NCBI RefSeq assembly: GCF_011801125.1
Contig: NZ_CP046171.1
Coordinates: 1,178,001 to 1,242,000 of the forward strand
Source: Nocardia brasiliensis
GTDB lineage: Bacteria; Actinomycetota; Actinomycetes; Mycobacteriales; Mycobacteriaceae
Direction: 5' to 3'
DNA: 64,000 nt
Shown here: positions 25,505 through 34,170 of the stretch, piece after piece
How the letters are laid out: each line of letters begins with the position of its first letter
Numbering within the stretch: the first letter of the stretch is position 1
Translations under genes and position numbers: made by a program
The notes under the pieces: generated by a model
Seen by the model: the letters and a program-made list of their open reading frames with translations, nothing else
Database searches by the model: none
What the model was told of the DNA's origin: nothing

Positions 25505-26134
25505 TCAGCCCAGGCGGTGTGCCAGGTCCTCGCCGAGCAGGACGAACACGTCGGTGGTGTGCTCGATGAGTTCGTCCCGGCTGATCGGCAGCTCACCCTG
25601 TAGCCAGGCCGTCAGCGTCTGCACCAGCCCGCCGACCAGGTAGTTCGCTCGGAACGCGATCGCCGGGTCCGCGGTCGGATCGTCGATGCCGTAGAAGTCG
25701 ATGCCCTCCGCCGCGACCATCCTGGCGAACAGCCGCACGGTCTCGGTGGTGCGTGCTCGCAGCTCCGGTGTCGCCATGCCCGCGACCAGCGCGACCTTGG
25801 CCTTACGCGGATCATCGGTGAGCAGGTGGATGCCCGCGGCGATCGCGGCGTGGGCGGTGCCGCGGGAGTCCTTCGGCGCGGTGCTCACCGCCGCGACGAT
25901 CACGACCGCGAGTTCCTCGGCGATGCTGTCGATCAGCGCGGTCAGCACGGCGTCGCGGCTGTCGAAACTCTCGTAGTAGTACCGCTCGTTGAGGCCTGCC
26001 TGGGCGCAGAGCCCCGAGACGGTCAGTTTGGGCAGCCCCTGGGTGCCGATGATCTCCAGCGCGGCATCGAGCAACGCCGTGCGCCGGTGTGCCTTGCGCT
26101 CTCCCGCGGAGACACCGCCATAGCTACGAGTCAC
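25505..26134 (-). CDS. TetR-family regulator paired with the second DUF2236 gene
   Basis: A 209-residue regulator. The helix-turn-helix is RRTALLDAALEIIGTQGLPKLT, then VSGLCAQAGLNERYYYESFDSRDAV. GTG 26134 is preferred over a codon at 26158 because the longer form would begin inside an operator palindrome. The gene diverges from the DUF2236 gene at 26233 and should repress it and itself. Its 3' end is eight bases from the convergent barstar gene. Confidence 0.85.
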   Translation of the reverse strand: MTRSYGGVSAGERKAHRRTALLDAALEIIGTQGLPKLTVSGLCAQAGLNERYYYESFDSRDAVLTALIDSIAEELAVVIVAAVSTAPKDSRGTAHAAIAAGIHLLTDDPRKAKVALVAGMATPELRARTTETVRLFARMVAAEGIDFYGIDDPTADPAIAFRANYLVGGLVQTLTAWLQGELPISRDELIEHTTDVFVLLGEDLAHRLG

Positions 26135-26141
26135 AACCTCG

Positions 26142-26211
26142 ATTCTGGCACGTCCCATTCTGGCAGAGACTATTGCCAGAATTGGAAATCTGGCGGATGC
26201 TATTGCCAGAT
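26142..26211. promoter_or_regulatory. Operator array between TetR and DUF2236 genes
   Basis: Site 1 is ATTCTGGCA-N8-TGCCAGAAT (26157-26182), perfect 9-bp arms. Site 2 is ATCTGGC-N10-GCCAGAT (26188-26211), perfect 7-bp arms. The centres are 30 bp apart. A single half-site ATTCTGGCA lies at 26142-26150. It is the likely binding array of the TetR protein encoded at 25505-26134. Confidence 0.8.
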
Positions 26212-26232
26212 GGTCTCGACGAGGAGGCAGTG

Positions 26233-27189
26233 ATGTCCGAACCCGGCTACTTCAGTGAGCGCTCGATGGCCAGGCGGGTGATGCGCAAGCGCGCGGTCGG
26301 CCTGACCTACGGGCAGCGCGCCCTCGTCGTCGGCGCGGTGCATCCACTGCTCTACGTGGGCACCGCCGAGAACACCGAGCATCGGACGACCCCCTACACC
26401 AGGCTCGCGCTCACCGGCCATCTGTTCGAGTCGGTGTTCCTCGGCACCAAAGCCGAGGCGGACCGGGCACTGGAGTTCACCAGGAAGAAGCACGCCACGG
26501 TGCGTGGCGCGCTCCCAGAGGACGCCGGGGCGCACCACCCCGCGGGCACCGGATACTCGGCGAACGATCCGCACCTGATGTACATGACCATGGCGTTCAC
26601 CCTCGACTCCGCCGAGGTGATGTACGACCTGCTGGTCCGGCCCCTGACCGATGGCGAGCGCGAGGGTCTCTACCAGGACTACGTCCGCTGGGCCGAGCTC
26701 TTCGGCATGCCCGCCACGGCGGCGCCCGCCACCTACCGGCAGTTCCGCGCGTCCTTCGACGCCTACCTCGCCTCGGACGAACTGTTCCTCACCGACGAGG
26801 CGCGCCTGGTCGGCTCGTACCTGGCCGGGCAGCGCGTGCCGTACCCGCAGCGGGTGCCCTTACAGCAGGTCACCTCCGCCTTTTTCCTGCTCGTGCAGGG
26901 CAGCCTGCCGCCGCGGATCCGGGAGATGTACGGCATGCGCTGGGGGATCGCCGAACAGGGCGCCTACCGGGCGCTCGCGCAGGCCGTGCGGACCGCGCAC
27001 CGCACCCTGCCGCTGGCACCGCCCGTGGTGCGCCGCACCATGGCCGGGCCGAGCGCGCCGGTCTACAAACTGGTGTCGCAGCGGGAGCGCCGACTCGCCC
27101 GCACAGGACGGCCGAGCATGCCCGGCGTCGATCCGCGGAACTGGGTGGAGCGAAATTCCATCGGTCAGCGGCGCGCAGCGACTCAGTGA
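26233..27189 (+). CDS. DUF2236 / oxygenase MpaB-family protein (second copy)
   Basis: A 318-residue protein of the same family as the gene at 3493 but only distantly similar. Hallmarks are LALTGHLFESVFLGTKAEADRA, NDPHLMYMTMAFTLDSAEVMYD, and the C-terminal PRIREMYGMRWG. ATG 26233 follows GAGGAGG with ideal spacing. It is likely an envelope- or lipid-related oxygenase with an unknown substrate. It is controlled by the divergent TetR gene through a well-formed operator array. Confidence 0.82.
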   Translation: MSEPGYFSERSMARRVMRKRAVGLTYGQRALVVGAVHPLLYVGTAENTEHRTTPYTRLALTGHLFESVFLGTKAEADRALEFTRKKHATVRGALPEDAGAHHPAGTGYSANDPHLMYMTMAFTLDSAEVMYDLLVRPLTDGEREGLYQDYVRWAELFGMPATAAPATYRQFRASFDAYLASDELFLTDEARLVGSYLAGQRVPYPQRVPLQQVTSAFFLLVQGSLPPRIREMYGMRWGIAEQGAYRALAQAVRTAHRTLPLAPPVVRRTMAGPSAPVYKLVSQRERRLARTGRPSMPGVDPRNWVERNSIGQRRAATQ

Positions 27190-27191
27190 GG

Positions 27192-27215
27192 GGTGGCGGT
27201 CGGGCGACGGGTGGG
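27192..27215. repeat. 24-bp intergenic repeat, copy 1
   Basis: A 24-bp G-rich sequence, beginning GGTGGCGGTCGGGCG, is repeated without mismatch at 60325-60348. This copy lies between the DUF2236 stop and the trpS start. Confidence 0.6.
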
Positions 27216-27225
27216 CGCGGCATGA

Positions 27226-28269
<1,044 letters not shown>

Positions 28270-28308
28270 CGGCGGCACCTGCGAGATCACTCCTGAAGGG
28301 GCGAACTG

Positions 28309-29331
28309 GTGCAGGTGATCGACAACATCAAGGCCGGGATCGAACGACGGATCCAAAAGCGGCCATGGCTCGACCATTTGGTGCGAGCGGGCGGACGGTA
28401 CCAACGGCAGCGCGGTGATTACTATGCCGCCGGAATCACGTATTTCACCGTGCTGTCGCTGTTTCCGTTGCTGATGGTCGCGTTCGCGATCGCCGGGTTC
28501 GTGCTGACGAGCAATCCCGATCTGCTCGGCGAGTTGCAGGCCAAGATCGTCGACAATATTCCCGGCGAGCTCGGCACCCAGCTGAACGAGCTGGTCGAGA
28601 AGGCCGTCGACTCGCGCGGCACGGTCGGCGTCATCGGTCTGCTGGCCGGGCTCTACACCGGGCTCGGCTGGATGGCGAACCTGCGGGCGGCGCTCACCGA
28701 GCAGTGGGAGCAGAAGACGCAGGAGCAGAACTGGTTCCTGGCGAAGCTGTCAGATCTCGGTGCGCTGCTCGGACTCGGCCTGGCTTTCGTTGTCTCCCTT
28801 GGCCTTTCCGCGGTCGCGTCCAGCACCCTCGGGGCTCGGCTGCTGATCGGCCTCGGGCTGTCGCATCTGCCCGGCGCGCGGCTGCTGCTGGCGCTGGCCT
28901 CGACCTTCCTCGGCTTTCTCGCCTCCTGGGCGGTCTTCGCCTGGATCATCGCGCGGCTGCCACGTGAGCCGGTCACGTTGCGCAGCGCCGCGAAGGCCGC
29001 GGCGCTGGCCGCCCTGGTCTTCGAGGTCTTCAAGTTCGTCGCCTCGATCTACCTGCAGACCGTGCTCTCCAGCCCGGCCGGCGCGGCGTTCGGCTCCATC
29101 ATCGGCCTGATGGTCTTCAGCTACGTCACCTACCGCATCGTCCTGTTCGCCACGGCGTGGGCCGCCACCGCCTCCGACAACGACCGCGAAGCCGACATCG
29201 CACCCCCACCCGCCGCCGTCATCGCCCCCCGCGCCACTACCCCCGAACTCTCCCTAGGCGCAGGCGCCACCTTCTTCGGCGCAGGCGCCCTGGCCGCCCT
29301 GGCCCTGACCACCCTCCGCCGCCGCCCCTGA
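28309..29331 (+). CDS. YihY/BrkB-family membrane protein
   Basis: A 340-residue protein with about six transmembrane helices. The family signature is DYYAAGITYFTVLSLFPLLMV near residue 40. Further helices follow through VTYRIVLFATAWAATAS near residue 285. The last helix precedes RRRP at the C terminus. Earlier annotations of this family as ribonuclease BN are not supported. The role is unknown. It is probably co-transcribed with trpS. Confidence 0.87.
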   Translation: MQVIDNIKAGIERRIQKRPWLDHLVRAGGRYQRQRGDYYAAGITYFTVLSLFPLLMVAFAIAGFVLTSNPDLLGELQAKIVDNIPGELGTQLNELVEKAVDSRGTVGVIGLLAGLYTGLGWMANLRAALTEQWEQKTQEQNWFLAKLSDLGALLGLGLAFVVSLGLSAVASSTLGARLLIGLGLSHLPGARLLLALASTFLGFLASWAVFAWIIARLPREPVTLRSAAKAAALAALVFEVFKFVASIYLQTVLSSPAGAAFGSIIGLMVFSYVTYRIVLFATAWAATASDNDREADIAPPPAAVIAPRATTPELSLGAGATFFGAGALAALALTTLRRRP

Positions 29332-29337
29332 CCCCAA

Positions 29338-30438
29338 TCACACTGCGCTGCTGAACCTTCGGTCCCGGCGGCGGACGGCGGGCAGGAAATAGTCCTGCGG
29401 ACGGTCGGGGCCGATGCCGTCGCCGAGCACCGCGATCGGCAGGTACACGTCGAACAGCCACACCGCGAGCAACTGCTTGAAGCTCGGATAGGCCCCGTCC
29501 TGCGGGCGGATCACCACCAGACCGAACAGCGCCTTGCCGATTGTCGTGTGAAAGACCGCCTGGATGGCGATCCGATCGATCGCGGATGCCACCAAGAAGA
29601 ACCCGAATACGACAACCGGATTCACGCCCGTGTGCTGCCAGTTCTGCCGGGCGATCGCGTCCGCCGCGAACGCGGGACTGACCGCGATCGCGGCGCCGAT
29701 GCCGCAGCCCACGTGGACGATCCAGTCGACGAGAAAGGCGAGGCAGCGTCGGAGCAGCCGTGGGGACGGATACTGGGCATCGTCTTTGCCACCGTGTCGC
29801 TTCGGGGCGGCAGGCGCGGCTGTCGCCTGTAGGTCGGCCCGGTGCGACCGACGCTCGCTGTCCGTGGACGTCTGCATAGCGTGCGCCTCGTCGGGTCGGT
29901 GGGCGTGTTCAGCGGGCAGGCGCGGCGTCGAACGGAACGCATAGCGCAGGTCCGCGCCACCCGGTCTGGATACCACCCCGTACTTTCTCGGGTCGCCGGC
30001 GAACCAGAGTTCCCGTGTCTGGAGGTTCACCAGCTTGCCTCGCTCGGTCGGCCAGGTGCTGAGCTGGAGTGTCGACACGGGTTCACCGCTCGCCCCGATC
30101 AATTCGATCCACTCGTCACCGCCGTTGCACAGGTAGCGGACCGGCCACGCCTGCCATGAGTAGCGGCGCAACACCTTTCGTTTCCGATGCCCGAGCCAGC
30201 CGAACACGCCGCAGACGAGCACCCCGATGACGAACACGACGCCCGCCACCTCCGCACCCGCCACCACCACGTTCTCGAGCTCGGGCACCACCCGCGCCCG
30301 CACCGCCATCAGCCCGTAAGCCACCGGCGCACAAGCAAGGACCGCCACCACCACCGGCCATCGAACCCACGCGGCGCGCCGCAGCGCCGCCCGCGTTCCA
30401 GGCGCGGCATTCGCAGGAGCCGAGGAGTGTTGAATCAT
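29338..30438 (-). CDS. RDD-family membrane protein with N-terminal two-helix domain
   Basis: A 366-residue protein. Two membrane helices near residues 27-47 and 62-80 precede a cytoplasmic segment rich in beta strand (WIELIGASGEPVSTLQLSTW). The RDD domain begins near residue 225 (PSPRLLRRCLAFLVDWIVHVGCG). Its ASAIDRIAIQAVFHTTIGKALFGLVVI segment is typical. It lies downstream of, and probably co-transcribed with, the type VII substrate genes. RDD proteins are common in such clusters. The function is unknown. Confidence 0.82.
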   Translation of the reverse strand: MIQHSSAPANAAPGTRAALRRAAWVRWPVVVAVLACAPVAYGLMAVRARVVPELENVVVAGAEVAGVVFVIGVLVCGVFGWLGHRKRKVLRRYSWQAWPVRYLCNGGDEWIELIGASGEPVSTLQLSTWPTERGKLVNLQTRELWFAGDPRKYGVVSRPGGADLRYAFRSTPRLPAEHAHRPDEAHAMQTSTDSERRSHRADLQATAAPAAPKRHGGKDDAQYPSPRLLRRCLAFLVDWIVHVGCGIGAAIAVSPAFAADAIARQNWQHTGVNPVVVFGFFLVASAIDRIAIQAVFHTTIGKALFGLVVIRPQDGAYPSFKQLLAVWLFDVYLPIAVLGDGIGPDRPQDYFLPAVRRRDRRFSSAV

Positions 30439-30444
30439 GGCCCC

Positions 30445-31089
30445 TCACAGGTCGAGTGACGACGGACGGACGGGTGGATGATCACTCGGCCGGAAGCCGA
30501 CCGAACGCGCCATATCCACGATCATCTTTCGGAACTCAGGGCCGTGATCGACGTAGGAGGTCGACATCTCGATTGCCGCAGTCGCCGACCCGTCCGCAGC
30601 GGGAACGATGGCTTCCAATTGGTAGGTGGCCGTGCTGTCCCCGGCATAGGGCCGCCCCGGCAGGTCCGGGGTGGGTAGTCGAATTGTTCGCTCCGAGAAC
30701 AGCATCGGGATTCCATCGATGTCGGTCACCTCGACCTCGCCCTGCTCGTCGCCGGCCGCGATCCTCGACTCGACCAGGTTGGTCAGCGTCAGTCGAGGGT
30801 TGCACTGCTCACCTTCGGTTTCGAGGACGCACACAGTGAGGCAGGAGGTGACCAGATCTCCCGTCGAGGACAGGTGCCGACCGACGCCGCAGTACCGGGC
30901 GTCCCGCTGTGCCAGCGCACCGAGCAGTGTGGTGACAGTTGGCAGGATCGCGTTTGCCGTAGCAGTCAGCTCCGACGATGGCAGCCCGGCGACCAACTGC
31001 TGGACGACGCGCAGGCGCTCCTGGATGCCGGAGAGCGGCATTTCCAGGTATCCCTCGGGAATCCAGATGTCCAGCGCGGTATCACTCAT
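30445..31089 (-). CDS. Unknown protein of the type VII substrate island
   Basis: A 214-residue soluble protein with no signal peptide. The N-terminal half is helical, and the C-terminal half is beta-rich, ending YQLEAIVPAADGSATAAIEM and YVDHGPEFRKMIVDMARSV. The start overlaps the end of the long WXG gene by eight bases, implying translational coupling. It could be a chaperone or immunity-like partner of that protein. I do not recognise the family. Confidence 0.65.
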   Translation of the reverse strand: MSDTALDIWIPEGYLEMPLSGIQERLRVVQQLVAGLPSSELTATANAILPTVTTLLGALAQRDARYCGVGRHLSSTGDLVTSCLTVCVLETEGEQCNPRLTLTNLVESRIAAGDEQGEVEVTDIDGIPMLFSERTIRLPTPDLPGRPYAGDSTATYQLEAIVPAADGSATAAIEMSTSYVDHGPEFRKMIVDMARSVGFRPSDHPPVRPSSLDL

Positions 31090-32314
31090 GGTTCCCGATT
31101 ACGCTCCCGATCTTCTCCAGCCCCAATGCCGACTTCGCCGAACGGGAGAACAATTCGATGCCTGCGAGGGCAGTGCCCGGTGCCGCCTTGCTGGCCTGGC
31201 TGAAGTCCTCGAGCCAGAAGGTGGCTTCGGCAGGCCGCGGAATGGAGTTCAGCGCTTTCGACGAGATGGTCGGCGCCTGGGCTCCTTCGGTGAATGCCCG
31301 TACCGCGGGGCCGAACTCGCCGATCTCGGAGAACGCCTTCGCGCCCTTGAACGCGCCGCCTACACCGGGTATCACCGCGAGCGAGTCGAGCCCGACCGTG
31401 GTCCCGATCTTCTTCAATGCGTCGCTGTTGAAATCGCCGTGCACTACGTCGCTGAAGGCGCTGCGGATTTCGGGGTCCAACGCGTCCATCGCGAGCGCGC
31501 CGGCACCGCTCACCAGTGCGATACCGGCGAAGATCACGTCTGCCGGTGGTGGCGTCACCAATGCGAGCAGGCCGGTGAGGGCGGAGATGCCGGAGAGGAT
31601 GTCGTGTATCTGCTGCCGATGCTCACTGATCCAGGTGCCGATGCCTTTTACCGCGTCGGCAATGCGATCCCAGACGCTCTTGTCCGGTGGGCTGGGCGCG
31701 AAATCCTTTGCCGCGGCGTCCAGCTCGCTCGCGATTCGACGCGCTGTCGTGTCGTGCAGGCCCTGTAGGTCGCGAGCGCGCCGCAGGACGGAGTCGATCT
31801 TCGCCTGCGAGTTGTCGACGGCGGTGCTCGCCGCGCGGACCTGCGCGGTGGCGGCATCTAGCCGGGACTGGGCGGCTTGCAACTCCGCTGGATCGGTGAA
31901 TGTCACTGTGGCGAGGCCGAGATCGGGGTTCGATCTGGCGCTGTGCAATGCGGCGACCGCCTGAGTGTGCTGACCCCTGGCGTCGGCGGCCTCGGCTTCG
32001 AGTCCTTTGGCGGTGTCCTGAAAGCCGACCAGGTCGGTGTGCCATTCGTCGAGGAGGCCGACCGCCCGCTCCAGGGACTTCTGTGCGTAGCCGAGATCCT
32101 GGGCGAGCGTGGCGTCGAAGTTCGCGCGGAACGCGTCCCCGGCGGCGCCCTTCCAGACGTTGTCGTTGCTGTTGCGCAGGCGGGTCAACAATCCGTTGGT
32201 CTCGCGGACCGCATCCGCGGAGGTGTTGATCTGCGTACGCAGTCCGGTCACGTCGGCCGGCGCGCCGGGCACCGGGTTGAATCCCAGGTTGGGATAGGGG
32301 TTGTTGTCGCTCAT
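31082..32314 (-). CDS. Long WXG-domain protein, putative type VII secreted substrate
   Basis: A 410-residue protein. The N-terminal helical hairpin carries W54-K-G56 (NVWKGAAGDAF), the WXG signature, followed by a long helical stalk (residues 60-205). Residues about 230-265 contain hydrophobic helices (ILSGISALTGLLALV, VIFAGIALVSGAGALAM). The C-terminal 130 residues carry no toxin domain that I can recognise. ATG 32314 overlaps the preceding WXG100-like gene by four bases. The layout resembles actinobacterial putative T7SS-secreted proteins, but the effector end is undefined. Confidence 0.75.
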   Translation of the reverse strand: MSDNNPYPNLGFNPVPGAPADVTGLRTQINTSADAVRETNGLLTRLRNSNDNVWKGAAGDAFRANFDATLAQDLGYAQKSLERAVGLLDEWHTDLVGFQDTAKGLEAEAADARGQHTQAVAALHSARSNPDLGLATVTFTDPAELQAAQSRLDAATAQVRAASTAVDNSQAKIDSVLRRARDLQGLHDTTARRIASELDAAAKDFAPSPPDKSVWDRIADAVKGIGTWISEHRQQIHDILSGISALTGLLALVTPPPADVIFAGIALVSGAGALAMDALDPEIRSAFSDVVHGDFNSDALKKIGTTVGLDSLAVIPGVGGAFKGAKAFSEIGEFGPAVRAFTEGAQAPTISSKALNSIPRPAEATFWLEDFSQASKAAPGTALAGIELFSRSAKSALGLEKIGSVIGNHE

Positions 32315-32643
32315 GCCTCGACCTCGCCGGGCGACTGCTTCGTGACGAGCCCGTTGACCTGCTCCAGCGCCTTGGCGATGGCGGTGTCGACCTCCTGATA
32401 GGCGTCGTGACACTTGGCCACGCCGTCTGCGGTGGCCTTGGCTGCCTCACCGATGCGTTCGACGCCGAAATGCCAGCGCCGCTGGAAACTTTCGGCCGCG
32501 TCGTTGAGTACGGCGGTGCCGATGTCGCCGTGGCCGTCCTTCGTCATTGCCCGCAACGCATCGTTGAGCACCTGCTCTGCACCGCGCAGTGACTGGACGG
32601 TCTTGCCCAACATCTCGACGTCTACTCCGAGAATTCCGGCCAA
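32311..32643 (-). CDS. WXG100-like small type VII secretion protein
   Basis: A 110-residue helical-hairpin protein. The turn reads RRWHFG (W57...G60), a W-x-x-G variant of the WXG motif. In the second helix Y82-Q-E-V-D86 matches the general type VII export signal YxxxD. The TTG start at 32643 follows GAGGAGAG. It probably pairs with the coupled long WXG protein, the two being the minimal substrate pair of the island. No secretion machinery genes lie in the window. Confidence 0.78.
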   Translation of the reverse strand: MAGILGVDVEMLGKTVQSLRGAEQVLNDALRAMTKDGHGDIGTAVLNDAAESFQRRWHFGVERIGEAAKATADGVAKCHDAYQEVDTAIAKALEQVNGLVTKQSPGEVEA

Positions 32644-32761
32644 CTCGACTCTCCTCGCCTACGGCACCGGACCCCGGTGAACGAAACCACTCCTACATGG
32701 CCATAGACGCAGCGGGGTCTGGATTGGTTCCCGTGCGGTTGATCCTGTCCGAAATGCCGGT

Positions 32762-34048
32762 TTACCTGCGGCGGTTGAGGCGGCGGGCGCCTAGGAGGAG
32801 GGCTAGGGCGAGGATGGTGGCGCCCACTATCCAGACGGTGCGGTCGGGGGTGCGGGTGTGGGTGGGGGTTTGGTCGGGGTGGGCGGTGTCGCGGGGTGGT
32901 GGGGAGGCCAGGGCGGCACCGGGATTCGAGGGGGGTGGGGTTTTGGTGGGGAGCTTGCCGATGCTGGTGCCACGGGGGAGGGCGAAGCCGTAGTCGAGTA
33001 GGCGGGCGGCCTGGTCGGTGGGGCGCAGGGGGCGCACGTCGGCTTTGAGGAGGGTGACGACGAGGCGGCGGCCGTCGCGTTCGGCGGCGGCGACAAAGGT
33101 CTGCCTGGCGTCGTCGGTGAAACCGGTCTTGCCACCGAGGGCGCCCTCGTAGTCGTAGAGCAGGTGGTTGTCGTTGCCGATCGGAAAGCCGGGGTGGTCC
33201 TCGTCCTCGGGGATCTTCGGATTGGCCGGATAGCCGGGGAAATCGACCTGTTCGGTGTGGATGAGTTCGGCGAACAGCGGGATCGTCATGGCCTCGCGGA
33301 ACAGCACGGACAGGTCGTAGGCGGAGGTGCTCATGCCGGGCCCGTCCAGCCCGGACGGCGTGGCGGCGCGAGTATCCAAGGCGCGCAACGACTTCGCGAG
33401 CTCGTTCATCTTGGCGACGGTGGCTTCCTCGCCGCCGAGCTGGGTGGCGATGGCGTGCGCGGCGTCGTTGCCGGACGCCATGATCAGCGCCTGCATGAGC
33501 TGCCGGTTGGTGTAGCGCCCGCCGGGACCGATGCCGACGCGGGTGCCGTCGGCGTTCGCGTCGTCCTCGGTGCCGATCACGACCTTGTCCAGGTCGAGGG
33601 TGCGCAGCGCGATGGCGGCGAGCAGCACCTTGATGGTGCTGGCGGGGCGATACCGGCCGTGCGGGTCCTTGGCGACCAGGACGTCACCGGTGTCGAGGTC
33701 CGACACCTGCCAGGCGGTGGCCGAAATGTCCTGCGGCACAGCGGGTGCGCCCTTGGGCAGGACCAGTCCGCATTCGCCGAGCCTGCTGCCGCCGACGGGC
33801 GGGGTCGGGATCGGCAGCGCGGTCGGCGCCGACTGGCCGGGCCGCGGCACCTCGGACAGGTCGATCGGCGGCGGCGGGCTGGTCTTCTGCGGGCACCCGT
33901 CGGTGTTCGGCGTGGTGAACGGTGTCGTCGTCGGACTCGTCGGTGCGGCGAACGACGGAACGGCGGCCAGACCCGCGGTAACGGCCACTGCGGCCAGCGC
34001 GGAACCGAGGCGAAGTATGGCGCGGCGGCGCGACTCCCTGATCTTCAT
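32762..34048 (-). CDS. D-alanyl-D-alanine carboxypeptidase, S11 family
   Basis: Trims the terminal D-Ala from peptidoglycan stem peptides. The 428-residue protein has a signal peptide (MKIRESRRRAILRLGSALAA...), a Pro/Thr-rich linker, and the S11 domain. The motifs S-x-x-K (ASTIK), S-x-N (SGN, in ASGNDAAHA) and K-T-G (GGKTGFTD) are all present. A C-terminal membrane helix (VWIVGATILALALLLG) follows a Pro/Thr-rich stretch. ATG 34048 gives the proper signal; a GTG 16 codons upstream is less likely. It corresponds to dacB1 in the syntenic mycobacterial block. Confidence 0.92.
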   Translation of the reverse strand: MKIRESRRRAILRLGSALAAVAVTAGLAAVPSFAAPTSPTTTPFTTPNTDGCPQKTSPPPPIDLSEVPRPGQSAPTALPIPTPPVGGSRLGECGLVLPKGAPAVPQDISATAWQVSDLDTGDVLVAKDPHGRYRPASTIKVLLAAIALRTLDLDKVVIGTEDDANADGTRVGIGPGGRYTNRQLMQALIMASGNDAAHAIATQLGGEEATVAKMNELAKSLRALDTRAATPSGLDGPGMSTSAYDLSVLFREAMTIPLFAELIHTEQVDFPGYPANPKIPEDEDHPGFPIGNDNHLLYDYEGALGGKTGFTDDARQTFVAAAERDGRRLVVTLLKADVRPLRPTDQAARLLDYGFALPRGTSIGKLPTKTPPPSNPGAALASPPPRDTAHPDQTPTHTRTPDRTVWIVGATILALALLLGARRLNRRR

Positions 34049-34132
34049 CGTTTGCGAGCGTAACGGTCGACGCCGAAGTCGGCCGCGCTCGCGCACACGC
34101 GAAGTATTGCCAGACGCTACTAAATAAGAGCT

Positions 34133-34148
34133 ACTATCAAAAGATAGT
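34133..34148. promoter_or_regulatory. Operator palindrome upstream of efflux gene 34171
   Basis: ACTATC-AAAA-GATAGT, perfect 6-bp arms, 22 bp before the GTG start of the transporter. It is probably bound by the TetR protein encoded at the 3' end of the same unit. Confidence 0.6.
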
Positions 34149-34170
34149 TTCTCTCATTTTTGGAGGGGTT

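Noticed and set aside
28309..29331. Annotation as ribonuclease BN
   Set aside because: The family was once labelled so, but it is a YihY-type membrane protein with no nuclease motif.
31082..32314. Polymorphic toxin of the LXG/WXG class
   Set aside because: The WXG and stalk parts fit, but the C-terminal 130 residues show no nuclease, ADP-ribosyltransferase or other toxin motif, so only the substrate role is kept.
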